Source: Pandoraea terrae (lineage in GTDB: Bacteria > Pseudomonadota > Gammaproteobacteria > Burkholderiales > Burkholderiaceae). From it: a DNA stretch of 64,000 bases. The notes under the pieces are model-generated. The model did no database searches, had not been told where the DNA came from, and worked only from the letters and a program-made list of their open reading frames with translations. The position numbers and the translations under genes were made by a program. This document shows positions 1 to 8,085 of the stretch, in pieces; the first letter of the stretch is position 1; the number at the start of each line of letters is the position of its first letter. Location of the stretch: positions 98,128 through 162,127 of the forward strand of contig NZ_CABPRZ010000014.1 of NCBI RefSeq assembly GCF_902459695.1, in the 5' to 3' direction.

Positions 1-291
1 ACCAACTGGCACATGTTCCAGATCGTGCTGCCGGAGCACCGCCTCTCACTCGACCGTGCCGGATTCATGGCACAACTGAAAGAGCGCGGCATCGGCAGTG
101 GCGTACACTACCCCGTTATTCACCTGTTTACCCTGTATCGCTCGCTCGGCTTCCGGGAAGGCCAGTTTCCGCACGCCGAGCGCCTGGGACGCAGCATCGT
201 CACGCTGCCGCTCTTCCCGGGCATGGAAGACGCCGACGTTGCCCGCGTATGCGAGGCCGTCAACGCAATTTGTGCTCACTATCAAAAATGA
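1..291 (+). CDS. arnB: ArnB C-terminal end (UDP-4-amino-4-deoxy-L-arabinose aminotransferase), 5' truncated by window
   Basis: The reading frame is open from base 1, so the gene begins upstream; about 96 C-terminal residues are visible. They match the end of a DegT/DnrJ/EryC1 PLP-dependent sugar aminotransferase: a segment reading SGVHYPVIHLF is the usual family motif near the C-terminus, followed by the LPLFPGM stretch. In the L-Ara4N pathway ArnB transaminates UDP-L-Ara4O to UDP-L-Ara4N in the cytoplasm. The assignment to ArnB rather than another DegT family member rests largely on the arnC and arnA genes that follow directly. Its TGA stop overlaps the arnC start codon (ATGA), indicating translational coupling. 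Confidence 0.85.
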   Translation, partial: TNWHMFQIVLPEHRLSLDRAGFMAQLKERGIGSGVHYPVIHLFTLYRSLGFREGQFPHAERLGRSIVTLPLFPGMEDADVARVCEAVNAICAHYQK

Positions 292-1283
292 ATCGACCGC
301 AACTCTCCGTCGTCATCCCTGTTTATAACGAAGAAGCCGGATTGGCCGCGTTGTTCGCGCGCCTGTATCCCGCGCTCGATCAATTGGGGCTGCCCTACGA
401 GATCGTGTTCGTCAACGACGGCAGCCGGGACCGCTCGGCCGCCATGCTTGCCGAGCAATTCCGCGTCCGTCCGGACGTCACCCGCGTGGTGCTGTTCAAC
501 GGCAATTACGGCCAGCATATGGCCATCCTTGCGGGCTTCGAGCACACGCGCGGCGAATGGGTCATCACCCTTGACGCCGACCTGCAGAACCCGCCCGAGG
601 AAATCGGCAAGCTCGTCGAGAAGCTCGCAGCGGGCCACGACTATGTCGGCACGATCCGCATGAACCGTCAGGACACGTGGTTCCGCCGCAATGCCTCGCG
701 GGTCATGAACCGCCTGCGCGAACGCATTACGCGCATCCGCATGACCGATCAGGGCTGCATGCTGCGCGGCTACAGCCGGCATATCGTCGACACCGTCAAC
801 CAGTGCCGCGAGATCAATACGTTCATTCCGGCGCTGGCCTATACGTTTGCCCAGAACCCGGTGGAAGTGGACGTCGCGCACGAAGAACGCTTCGCCGGCG
901 AATCGAAGTATTCGCTGTACAGCCTGATTCGTCTGAATTTCGACCTGGTCACCGGGTTTTCGGTCGTCCCGCTGCAGTGGCTCTCGGGCATCGGCATATC
1001 GCTGTCGATCGGCTCGGGCCTGCTGTTCATCGTGCTGATCGCACGGCGCTTCCTGTTCGGCTCGGAAGTCCAGGGGGTATTCACGCTATTCGCAGTGACA
1101 TTCTGCCTGCTGGGCGTGATCCTGTTCGGCATGGGCCTGCTCGGCGAGTACATCGGCCGGATCTATCAGCAGGTTCGCCAGCGCCCGCGCTATCTCGTAC
1201 AGGCCGTGCTCGAAGAGCGCGACGCCCCGGCGGCCCCCGCAACCGCCCAGGCGGCCGAATCGGACACGGCGGGCGCCCGCTGA
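288..1283 (+). CDS. arnC: ArnC undecaprenyl-phosphate 4-deoxy-4-formamido-L-arabinose transferase
   Basis: 331-residue inner-membrane family 2 glycosyltransferase that moves Ara4FN from UDP to undecaprenyl phosphate. Visible: N-terminal SVVIPVYNEE, the FVNDGSRD nucleotide-sugar motif, LDADLQNPPEE (the catalytic DXD-like region), and two C-terminal hydrophobic segments (about residues 220-250 and 265-290) that anchor it in the membrane. I chose ATG 288, which overlaps the arnB stop, over an in-frame upstream start at 249 that would lie inside arnB. Length matches the family (about 320-330). The C-terminal 25 residues are Ala/Pro-rich and probably disordered. The downstream formyltransferase gene follows after 52 bp. 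Confidence 0.95.
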   Translation: MNRPQLSVVIPVYNEEAGLAALFARLYPALDQLGLPYEIVFVNDGSRDRSAAMLAEQFRVRPDVTRVVLFNGNYGQHMAILAGFEHTRGEWVITLDADLQNPPEEIGKLVEKLAAGHDYVGTIRMNRQDTWFRRNASRVMNRLRERITRIRMTDQGCMLRGYSRHIVDTVNQCREINTFIPALAYTFAQNPVEVDVAHEERFAGESKYSLYSLIRLNFDLVTGFSVVPLQWLSGIGISLSIGSGLLFIVLIARRFLFGSEVQGVFTLFAVTFCLLGVILFGMGLLGEYIGRIYQQVRQRPRYLVQAVLEERDAPAAPATAQAAESDTAGAR

Positions 1284-1335
1284 ACGCCGGCCTTCCTCTC
1301 AACTGCGACGCGGGCCGCCGGCCCGCTTTTTCGTC

Positions 1336-2241
1336 ATGACTTCGAAAGCCGTCGTTTTTGCCTATCACAACGTTGGCGTGCGCTGCCTGCAAGTGTTGCT
1401 CGCGCGCGGCGTCGACGTGGCGCTGGTGGTCAGCCACCAGGACAATCCCAACGAGAACATCTGGTTCGGCAGCGTGGCGGCAGTGGCCGCCGAGCACGGC
1501 ATCCCGGTCGTCACGCCCGAGGACGCCGGCGGTGCCGACCTGCACGCGCAAATTGCCGCGATCGCGCCGGACTTCATTTTCTCCTTCTATTACCGCCACA
1601 TGATCCCGGTGGCACTGCTCGGCCTGGCCAGGCATGGCGCATTCAATATGCACGGCTCGCTGCTGCCCCAATATCGCGGACGCGTGCCGGTCAATTGGGC
1701 GGTTTTGCGTGGCGAAACCGAGACCGGTGCCACGCTGCATGAAATGGCGGCCAAGCCCGACGCGGGCGCCATCGTTGCCCAAACGGCGGTGCCGATCCTG
1801 CCGGACGACACCGCCGGGGTAGTCTTCGAGAAGGTGACCGTCGCCGCTGAGCAAACGCTCTGGACGTGTCTGCCGGGCCTGCTGGCCGGCACTGCGCCGC
1901 GCCTGCCCAACGACCTGGCCGCCGGCAGCTATTTCGGCGGCCGCAAGCCTGAGGACGGCCGTATCGACTGGACCCAGCCCGCAAGCGCCGTCTACAACCT
2001 GATCCGCGCTGTGGCGCCGCCGTATCCGGGGGCGTTTACGGATCAATCGCAACGCCGCTGGGTCGTCGCGCGCGCCCGCCTGTCGCGCATCACGCCGCCG
2101 GCCGGTTTGCCCCTCGGCCTGCAAGTAGTGGATAATGCGATCCTCGGCGTGTGCGGCGACGGCCGCGCCATCGCCATTCAAGAACTATTGCTGGACGGCG
2201 TCCCCGTGACGCCGACACAACTTTCCCAGCTCAATCACTGA
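1336..2241 (+). CDS. arnA: ArnA formyltransferase domain as a separate gene (UDP-L-Ara4N formyltransferase)
   Basis: 301-residue protein equivalent to the N-terminal half of E. coli ArnA. It formylates UDP-L-Ara4N using 10-formyltetrahydrofolate. The catalytic set is present: Asn104 and His106 in FNMHGSLLPQYRGR and Asp142 in the segment AKPDAGAIV. The C-terminal OB-like subdomain extends to about residue 295. In E. coli this domain is fused to the UDP-glucuronate decarboxylase; here a stop at 2239-2241 and a new start at 2250 separate them, with both halves intact, so this is a gene fission (or unfused ancestral form) and not a frameshift. Annotation pipelines may call it a formyltransferase or fmt-like protein. 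Confidence 0.9.
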   Translation: MTSKAVVFAYHNVGVRCLQVLLARGVDVALVVSHQDNPNENIWFGSVAAVAAEHGIPVVTPEDAGGADLHAQIAAIAPDFIFSFYYRHMIPVALLGLARHGAFNMHGSLLPQYRGRVPVNWAVLRGETETGATLHEMAAKPDAGAIVAQTAVPILPDDTAGVVFEKVTVAAEQTLWTCLPGLLAGTAPRLPNDLAAGSYFGGRKPEDGRIDWTQPASAVYNLIRAVAPPYPGAFTDQSQRRWVVARARLSRITPPAGLPLGLQVVDNAILGVCGDGRAIAIQELLLDGVPVTPTQLSQLNH

Positions 2242-2249
2242 CCGCAATT

Positions 2250-3293
2250 ATGAAAAAAGTCCTGATTCTCGGTGTCAACGGGTTCATCGGCCACCATCTG
2301 TCGAAGCGCATCCTCGAGACCACCGACTGGGAAGTCTACGGCATGGACATGCTGACGGACCGCCTCGGCGATCTGCTCAACCACGAGCGCATGCATTTCT
2401 TCGAAGGCGACATCACGATCAACAAGGAGTGGGTCGAGTATCACGTGCGCAAGTGCGACGTGATCCTGCCGCTCGTCGCCATCGCCACGCCCGCCACCTA
2501 TGTGAAGGCGCCGCTGCGCGTGTTCGAACTCGACTTCGAGGCGAACCTGCCGATCGTGCGTTCGGCCGTAAAGTACGGCAAGCACCTCGTGTTCCCGTCG
2601 ACGTCGGAAGTCTACGGCATGTGCACGGACGAAGAATTCGATCCGGAAGCCTCGCCGCTGATCTACGGCCCGATCAACAAGCCGCGCTGGATCTACGCGT
2701 GCTCGAAGCAGCTGATGGACCGCGTGATCTGGGGTTACGGCATGCAGGAAGGCCTGAACTTCTCGCTGTTCCGCCCGTTCAACTGGATCGGCGCCGGCCT
2801 CGACTCGATCTATACGCCGAAGGAAGGTTCGTCGCGCGTGGTCACGCAGTTCCTGGGTCACATCGCCCGCGGCGAGAACATCAGCCTCGTCGACGGCGGC
2901 AGCCAGAAGCGCGCGTTCACCGACATCGATGACGGTATCGACGCCCTCGTGCGCATCATCGACAACAAGAACGACATCGCCAGCGGCAAGATCTACAACA
3001 TCGGCAACCCGAAGAATAACTTCTCGGTGCGCGAACTGGCCAACATGATGCTGAAGCTGGCCAGCGAATTCCCCGAGTACGCCGAGTCGGCCAAGAAGGT
3101 CCAGCTGGTGGAAACGTCGTCCGGCGCGTATTACGGCAACGGGTACCAGGACGTGCAGAATCGCGTGCCGAAGATCGAGAACACCATGACCGAACTCGAC
3201 TGGAAGCCGACGACGAGCATGGACGACGCCCTGCGCAAGATTTTCGAAGCGTATCGCGGCCATGTGGCCGAGGCTCGACGCCTGGTCGAGTAA
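2250..3293 (+). CDS. ArnA decarboxylase domain as a separate gene (UDP-glucuronate C4-decarboxylase)
   Basis: 347-residue NAD-dependent short-chain dehydrogenase-type enzyme equivalent to the C-terminal half of E. coli ArnA; it oxidatively decarboxylates UDP-glucuronate to UDP-L-Ara4O, the ArnB substrate. Visible: Rossmann motif GVNGFIGHHL at residues 7-16, the STSEVYGM segment carrying the conserved Ser and Glu, the YACSK catalytic Tyr-Lys pair, and a C-terminal arginine-bearing segment NRVPKIEN. ATG 2250 was chosen because it starts directly at the MKKVLILG strand and lies 8 bp after the upstream stop; an in-frame start at 2151 would lie inside the formyltransferase gene. Confidence 0.93.
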   Translation: MKKVLILGVNGFIGHHLSKRILETTDWEVYGMDMLTDRLGDLLNHERMHFFEGDITINKEWVEYHVRKCDVILPLVAIATPATYVKAPLRVFELDFEANLPIVRSAVKYGKHLVFPSTSEVYGMCTDEEFDPEASPLIYGPINKPRWIYACSKQLMDRVIWGYGMQEGLNFSLFRPFNWIGAGLDSIYTPKEGSSRVVTQFLGHIARGENISLVDGGSQKRAFTDIDDGIDALVRIIDNKNDIASGKIYNIGNPKNNFSVRELANMMLKLASEFPEYAESAKKVQLVETSSGAYYGNGYQDVQNRVPKIENTMTELDWKPTTSMDDALRKIFEAYRGHVAEARRLVE

Positions 3294-3334
3294 GCGAGCC
3301 GCTCGCGCTTGGCCAGCGAGCCCATTTCGCGCCG

Positions 3335-3372
3335 AACGCCCGCCGCGCATTGCGTCGCGCCGGGCGTTTTTT
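3335..3372 (+). terminator. Terminator-like hairpin between the decarboxylase gene and arnD
   Basis: AACGCCCG (3335-3342) pairs with CGGGCGTT (3361-3368), followed directly by a six-T run (3367-3372). This is a typical intrinsic terminator shape. It sits inside what would otherwise be one arn operon, so arnD is either read through or has its own promoter in the 70 bp that remain. Confidence 0.65.
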
Positions 3373-3444
3373 GACTCGGCGCGATCTGCCGAGCGCGCCC
3401 TCTGCACGACTCTCCTCGTACTTGCTCCCGGGAATTTCCGAGCC

Positions 3445-4347
3445 ATGGCCCAGATCGCCCTGAAAATCGACGTCGACACGCTGCGCGGCACGCATGAAGG
3501 CGTGCCGAACCTGGTTCGGCTGCTCGCCGACGCGCAGGCACGCGCCACTTTCCTGTTCAGCCTGGGCCCCGACCACACGGGCTGGGCGCTCAAGCGCGTT
3601 TTCCGCCCCGGCTTCCTGAAGAAGGTATCGCGCACCTCCGTCGTAGAACACTACGGCTTCAAGACATTGATGTACGGCACGCTGCTGCCGGGCCCCGATA
3701 TCGGCCGTCGCGGCGCCGACGCCATGCGCGCCGTGGCGCGAGCCGGGCACGAGACCGGGATCCACACGTGGGATCACGTCTACTGGCAGGACAACGTGCG
3801 CGGCCGCGATGCGGCCTGGACCGGGAAGCAGATGACGCGTGCGTACGAACGCTTCACCGACATCTTCGGCACACCGCCTGTCACGCATGGTGCGGCTGGC
3901 TGGCAGATGAACAACCACGCGTTCCGCCAGATCGACGCCTGGGGCATGAAGTACGCCTCGGACGGGCGGGGCGAGGCGCCCCACTACCCTGTCGTTGACG
4001 GCAAGCGCCTGTCGCATGTTCAGATGCCGACAACACTGCCGACGGTTGATGAACTTCTCGGCATCGACGGCCGCGACGCCGACGGCGTGGCCCGGCATTT
4101 GCTTGCCCTGACCGAAAATCCGGCGCAAGATCACGTGTTCACGTTGCATGCCGAACTCGAAGGCCAGAAACTCGCGCCGCTGTTCGCGAAGCTGCTGGCC
4201 GGCTGGCGTGCGCAGGGCCATGATCTCGTCACCATGGGCGAATATCATGCCACCCTGGATCTCGCCGCGCTGCCGGCCCGGCCGGTTGTGTGGGGCGAGG
4301 TGGAAGGCCGGTCCGGCGAACTGATCGTCGAAGGCCGCGCCGCCTGA
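3445..4347 (+). CDS. arnD: ArnD 4-deoxy-4-formamido-L-arabinose-phosphoundecaprenol deformylase
   Basis: 300-residue polysaccharide-deacetylase (NodB) fold enzyme that removes the formyl group from undecaprenyl-phosphate-Ara4FN, making the product committed to export. Visible: KIDVDTLRG near the N-terminus with the metal-binding Asp, GIHTWDHVYW providing the His-x3-His metal pair, and the length expected for ArnD (about 296). ATG 3445 is chosen because homology starts right there; the upstream in-frame extension to 3262 overlaps the decarboxylase gene. A terminator-like hairpin precedes it. The lipid A transferase arnT is not in this window after arnD, unlike many arn operons. Confidence 0.92.
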   Translation: MAQIALKIDVDTLRGTHEGVPNLVRLLADAQARATFLFSLGPDHTGWALKRVFRPGFLKKVSRTSVVEHYGFKTLMYGTLLPGPDIGRRGADAMRAVARAGHETGIHTWDHVYWQDNVRGRDAAWTGKQMTRAYERFTDIFGTPPVTHGAAGWQMNNHAFRQIDAWGMKYASDGRGEAPHYPVVDGKRLSHVQMPTTLPTVDELLGIDGRDADGVARHLLALTENPAQDHVFTLHAELEGQKLAPLFAKLLAGWRAQGHDLVTMGEYHATLDLAALPARPVVWGEVEGRSGELIVEGRAA

Positions 4348-4416
4348 GCGCTACCAACAACAATACGCAGTCACGCTTATGGGCAGCACGCAGGCCCACT
4401 ATCCAAGGAGCTTATA

Positions 4417-4878
4417 GTGACGGTCGCAATCGATACCCCCGTCGCCGATTTCTCCGCACCGGCCACCGGAGGGGACTTCTCCCTGAAGGCGCTGCGCGGA
4501 CGCAAGCTGGTGATCTATTTTTACCCGAAGGACAACACGCCGGGCTGCACGACGGAAGGCATGAATTTCCGCGATGCCTACGACCAGTTCACGGCCGCCG
4601 GCGCCGAGATTGCCGGCGTGTCGCGCGACAGCCTGCGCTCGCACGAAAATTTCAAGGCCAAGCTCGAGCTGCCCTTCCCGCTCATCTCCGACGGTGACGA
4701 AGCCGTGTGCCATCTGTTCGACGTCATCAAGAAGAAAAAATTGTATGGTAAAGAACACCTTGGCATCGAACGCAGCACGTTCCTGATCGACGCCGACGGC
4801 GTCCTCCGAAAGGCATGGCGCGGGGTCAGGGTGCCGAGCCATGTGGACGAAGTTTTGGCGGCTGTACAAGCGTTATAA
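4417..4878 (+). CDS. bcp: Bcp/PrxQ peroxiredoxin, one-cysteine form
   Basis: 153-residue thiol peroxidase of the AhpC/TSA superfamily that reduces H2O2 and organic hydroperoxides. The peroxidatic Cys44 lies in PKDNTPGCTTEG. The resolving cysteine usual five residues later is Met49 here, so it probably works as a one-Cys enzyme or with an external thiol; a third position, Cys98, corresponds by eye to the dispensable E. coli Cys99. The start is GTG 4417, preceded at good spacing by AAGGAG (4405-4410). It is probably monocistronic: arnD ends 69 bp upstream and a terminator follows. Confidence 0.93.
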   Translation: MTVAIDTPVADFSAPATGGDFSLKALRGRKLVIYFYPKDNTPGCTTEGMNFRDAYDQFTAAGAEIAGVSRDSLRSHENFKAKLELPFPLISDGDEAVCHLFDVIKKKKLYGKEHLGIERSTFLIDADGVLRKAWRGVRVPSHVDEVLAAVQAL

Positions 4879-4966
4879 GTGGCGTTATAGTCGGTCGTAA
4901 TGATCGAGCGCAACCTAGAACTCAGAGATTGTGAGCGTCGCCACGGCATTGGCGGCGCCCGCAGCC

Positions 4967-5005
4967 AAGCCGCCTCTCCGGTGCGTCCGGGCAGGCGGCT
5001 TTTTT
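4967..5005 (+). terminator. Intrinsic terminator downstream of bcp
   Basis: AAGCCGCCT (4967-4975) pairs with AGGCGGCTT (4993-5001), and the stem runs into a T tract ending at 5005. It lies about 90 bp after the bcp stop and just before phoH. Confidence 0.8.
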
Positions 5006-5059
5006 GTTGCTGAGACGTGAAAACGTCGCAGTCGAGTGTTTTTCTTGAACGGGAAATCT

Positions 5060-6814
5060 ATGCCATTGCCATCGGCGCCGACGAAACCGGGCACGCTACT
5101 TGCCCCGGACCAGTTCCCCACCCGCCTGAAACCCTCGCGCACGGAGGCCAAGAAGCCCATTCCTCAAGCTGAACAGACGGCCCTGGGCGAACCCGGCGGC
5201 GGACAATCCGCCGCTGCGCCCAATCGTGCAACATCCAACCTCGCGGCGGCCGGCAACCCCGTGGTGGCGAAAGCCCCTGCCGCCAACAACGAACACCCGT
5301 CCGCCCGCTCGCCGCGCCCGTCGCCCGGCGGCGAGTCCGCGCGTGGCGGGGCATCGAAACCGTCATCCGGCGCACCGCAATCGAAGGGCAGTGCCGCGCG
5401 CACGCGCGGTGGTGAGCCGGCCAAGTTGTTCGTACTCGATACCAACGTGCTGATGCACGACCCGAGCAGCCTCTTCCGTTTCGAAGAACACGACGTCTAT
5501 CTGCCCATGATGACGCTCGAGGAACTCGACAACCACAAGAAGGGGATGTCCGAAGTCGCGCGCAATGCACGTCAGGTCAGCCGTACGCTGGACGGCCTGG
5601 TTGCCGACAGCGGCACCACTGGCATGGCGGACGGCATTCTGCTGTCCCGCCTGGGCAACAAGGACGCCGCAGGACGGCTGTACTTCCAGACCGACCTGCC
5701 GCAAACGGAACCTCTGGAAGGCCTGCCGCAGGGCAAGGCCGACAACCAGATCCTCGGCGTGGTGCGGGCGCTGCAGAAGAAGTTCGCGGATCGACAGGTC
5801 GTGCTGGTGTCAAAGGACATCAACATGCGCGTCAAGGCGCATGCGCTCGGACTTCCGGCCGAGGACTACTTCAACGACAAGGTGCTCGAGGACAGCGACC
5901 TGCTGTATTCGGGCGTCATGGCCCTGCCGCTGGACTTCTGGACGAAGCACGGCAAGGGCATGGAAAGCTGGCAGGACAATCGTACCGGCACCACGTTCTA
6001 CCGCATCACCGGCCCGGCGTGTGCAAACTTCCTGATCAACCAGTTCGTCTTTCTCGAAACCAATAACGGAGAAGCACCGTTCTACGCCCAGGTCCGCGAG
6101 ATCAACGGCAAGACGGCGCTGCTGCAGACATTGCGCGACTACGGCCACCACAAGAACAATGTGTGGGGCATCACGGCGCGCAACCGCGAGCAGAATTTCG
6201 CGCTGAACCTGCTGATGAACCCGGAAGTGGATTTCATCACGTTGCTCGGCCAGGCCGGCACCGGCAAGACGCTGCTCGCGCTTGCTGCCGGACTCTCGCA
6301 GACGCTCGACGAAAAGCGCTACAACGAGATCATCATCACGCGCGCGACGGTACCGGTCGGCGAAGACATCGGCTTCCTGCCCGGGACCGAGGAAGAGAAG
6401 ATGCAGCCGTGGATGGGCGCGTTCGACGACAACCTCGAAGTCCTCCAGAAGACCGACGATTCCGCCGGCGACTGGGGCCGCGCGGCCACCCAGGAGCTGA
6501 TCCGTTCGCGCCTGAAGGTCAAGAGCATGAACTTCATGCGCGGGCGCACGTTCGTGAACAAGTTCGTCATCATCGACGAGGCGCAGAACCTGACGCCGAA
6601 GCAGATGAAGACGCTCGTGACACGCGCGGGTCCGGGCACGAAGCTGATCTGCCTGGGCAACATCGCCCAGATCGACACGCCGTACCTGACCGAAGGCAGT
6701 TCCGGTCTGACGTATGTCGTGGATCGCTTCAAGGGATGGGGGCACAGCGGACACGTCACGCTCGCGCGCGGCGAACGCTCCCGCCTCGCCGACTACGCAG
6801 CCGATATTCTCTGA
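5060..6814 (+). CDS. PhoH family protein with N-terminal PIN domain
   Basis: 584-residue protein. Residues 1-120 are Pro/Ala/Ser-rich and probably disordered. A PIN nuclease domain follows (VLDTNVLMHD at about 126-135 with the conserved Asp and Asn), then a PhoH P-loop ATPase with Walker A GQAGTGKT near residue 400 and Walker B VIIDEAQN near residue 505. PIN-PhoH fusions (PhoH2) have been characterised in mycobacteria as RNA helicase/ribonucleases; the same activity here is inferred. Both ATPase and nuclease signatures look intact. I prefer ATG 5060; an in-frame GTG at 5036 would add eight residues. No antitoxin-like small gene precedes it. Confidence 0.9.
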   Translation: MPLPSAPTKPGTLLAPDQFPTRLKPSRTEAKKPIPQAEQTALGEPGGGQSAAAPNRATSNLAAAGNPVVAKAPAANNEHPSARSPRPSPGGESARGGASKPSSGAPQSKGSAARTRGGEPAKLFVLDTNVLMHDPSSLFRFEEHDVYLPMMTLEELDNHKKGMSEVARNARQVSRTLDGLVADSGTTGMADGILLSRLGNKDAAGRLYFQTDLPQTEPLEGLPQGKADNQILGVVRALQKKFADRQVVLVSKDINMRVKAHALGLPAEDYFNDKVLEDSDLLYSGVMALPLDFWTKHGKGMESWQDNRTGTTFYRITGPACANFLINQFVFLETNNGEAPFYAQVREINGKTALLQTLRDYGHHKNNVWGITARNREQNFALNLLMNPEVDFITLLGQAGTGKTLLALAAGLSQTLDEKRYNEIIITRATVPVGEDIGFLPGTEEEKMQPWMGAFDDNLEVLQKTDDSAGDWGRAATQELIRSRLKVKSMNFMRGRTFVNKFVIIDEAQNLTPKQMKTLVTRAGPGTKLICLGNIAQIDTPYLTEGSSGLTYVVDRFKGWGHSGHVTLARGERSRLADYAADIL

Positions 6815-6837
6815 CGCGTCGGCTTCATCGGATCGAC

Positions 6838-6861
6838 AGCGCCCCTCGGGGCGCTTTTTTT
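6838..6861 (+). terminator. Intrinsic terminator downstream of phoH
   Basis: AGCGCCCC (6838-6845), a two-base gap, GGGGCGCT (6848-6855), then seven T (6855-6861). Confidence 0.9.
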
Positions 6862-6993
6862 GCGCCGCGCGGCTGAGGAGGATGATCGGACGACTGGCAG
6901 TTCAATAGGCGATTACCCTGTCGACTTTGCCGGAACGCCTGAGTACACTCACTTGGGGTCTGTGAACCGCGAGAACAACAACCGGAGTCCGCG

Positions 6994-7980
6994 ATGCCAA
7001 CAACAACCCAGCGTATCCGTGCGATTTGCCTGGCCGGCGCCGCATTATCCTTATCCGCGTCCGCGGCCGAACTGGCTGTCTATCAAGGCGGCCTCCAGGT
7101 GTCCCAAGGCAGTAACCGCGCCCAGACATACTCGTGGGGTGTCGAATATCGCCACCCCATCTCCGATCACTTTTCCGGCAGTCTCATCTACCTGAACGAA
7201 GGCCACGTGCCCGATCATCACCGTGACGGCACCGGGGCACAGCTTTGGTGGCGCAGCGGCCAGGCGGACGTCGGCCCGGTCTTCGAGGTCGGCGCCGGTC
7301 CCTATCGTTTCTTCGACACAACCGCAGCCGGCAACGGCGCCGGCTTCGCCGATGCGCACGGGTGGGGGGTGCTGGCCAGCGCGGCGGCCAACTGGTATTT
7401 CGAGAGCGGCTGGTTCGCGTCGCTGCGCGTGAACCGTGTTCAGGCGCGCCACAGCTACAATTCGACTGCGCTGATCGCCGGCCTCGGCTACCGCTTCGGC
7501 AGTGAGACGAAACCGCGCGACGCCGCACCCGAAGGTTTGTACGACTGGCGCGACGGACGCTGGGAAATCGACGGCGCATTGGGCAAGACCGTCGTCAATA
7601 GCTTCCATTCGGAACACGCGTTTGCGAAGAGCGCCGACCTGCGCCTGAAGCTGACCGACCATCTCACCGGCTCGGTCTCGTTCATCAACGAAGGTGACGC
7701 CCGGCTCGAACGGCGTTGGGGCGGCGCGGCGCAATTGTGGCTCGACGACCAATTGACGGAGCGCTTCTCGGTCGGCGCCGGCATGGGTCCCTACGTCGCA
7801 ATTGACAAGTATCATCATCCGGGAGAGAAATCGGCGCCCGACGTGTCCTTACTCGTCTCGGCCACCGCCGCATACGCATTCACGCCGAGATGGGTCACAC
7901 GCGCAATCTGGCACCGCGTGGCCACCGGGTACAGCCGCGACGCAGATATTTTCATGCTGGCAATGGGCTACCGGTTCTGA
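6994..7980 (+). CDS. Outer membrane beta-barrel protein with two tandem halves
   Basis: 328-residue exported protein with a signal peptide (cleavage probably near residue 24, SASA/AEL). The mature part is an internal duplication: both halves contain an alternating strand pattern, an LNEG/INEG turn (about residues 67 and 231), GAQLW/AAQLW (81 and 246), VGAGPY/VGAGMGPY (99 and 260), and both end in GYRF (165-168 and 325-328), the C-terminal aromatic signature recognised by the BAM complex. Each half could form an eight-stranded barrel or together one larger barrel. I do not recognise a specific family; remote similarity to lipid A deacylase (PagL)-like barrels is possible but catalytic residues are not clear. 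Expected location is the outer membrane. Confidence 0.8.
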   Translation: MPTTTQRIRAICLAGAALSLSASAAELAVYQGGLQVSQGSNRAQTYSWGVEYRHPISDHFSGSLIYLNEGHVPDHHRDGTGAQLWWRSGQADVGPVFEVGAGPYRFFDTTAAGNGAGFADAHGWGVLASAAANWYFESGWFASLRVNRVQARHSYNSTALIAGLGYRFGSETKPRDAAPEGLYDWRDGRWEIDGALGKTVVNSFHSEHAFAKSADLRLKLTDHLTGSVSFINEGDARLERRWGGAAQLWLDDQLTERFSVGAGMGPYVAIDKYHHPGEKSAPDVSLLVSATAAYAFTPRWVTRAIWHRVATGYSRDADIFMLAMGYRF

Positions 7981-8085
7981 GCGATGGCGCGTGAGGCTGC
8001 GGGTTGTGACGTGCGTGCGACACATTCGTTCCGGCAATGCGCCCAACAGGTGCATCGTACGGCTAAACGACGTAATATCGTCGCC

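Noticed and set aside
2239..2250. Frameshift breaking a fused arnA
   Set aside because: Both halves have complete ends, their own starts and normal domain borders; the split looks genuine.
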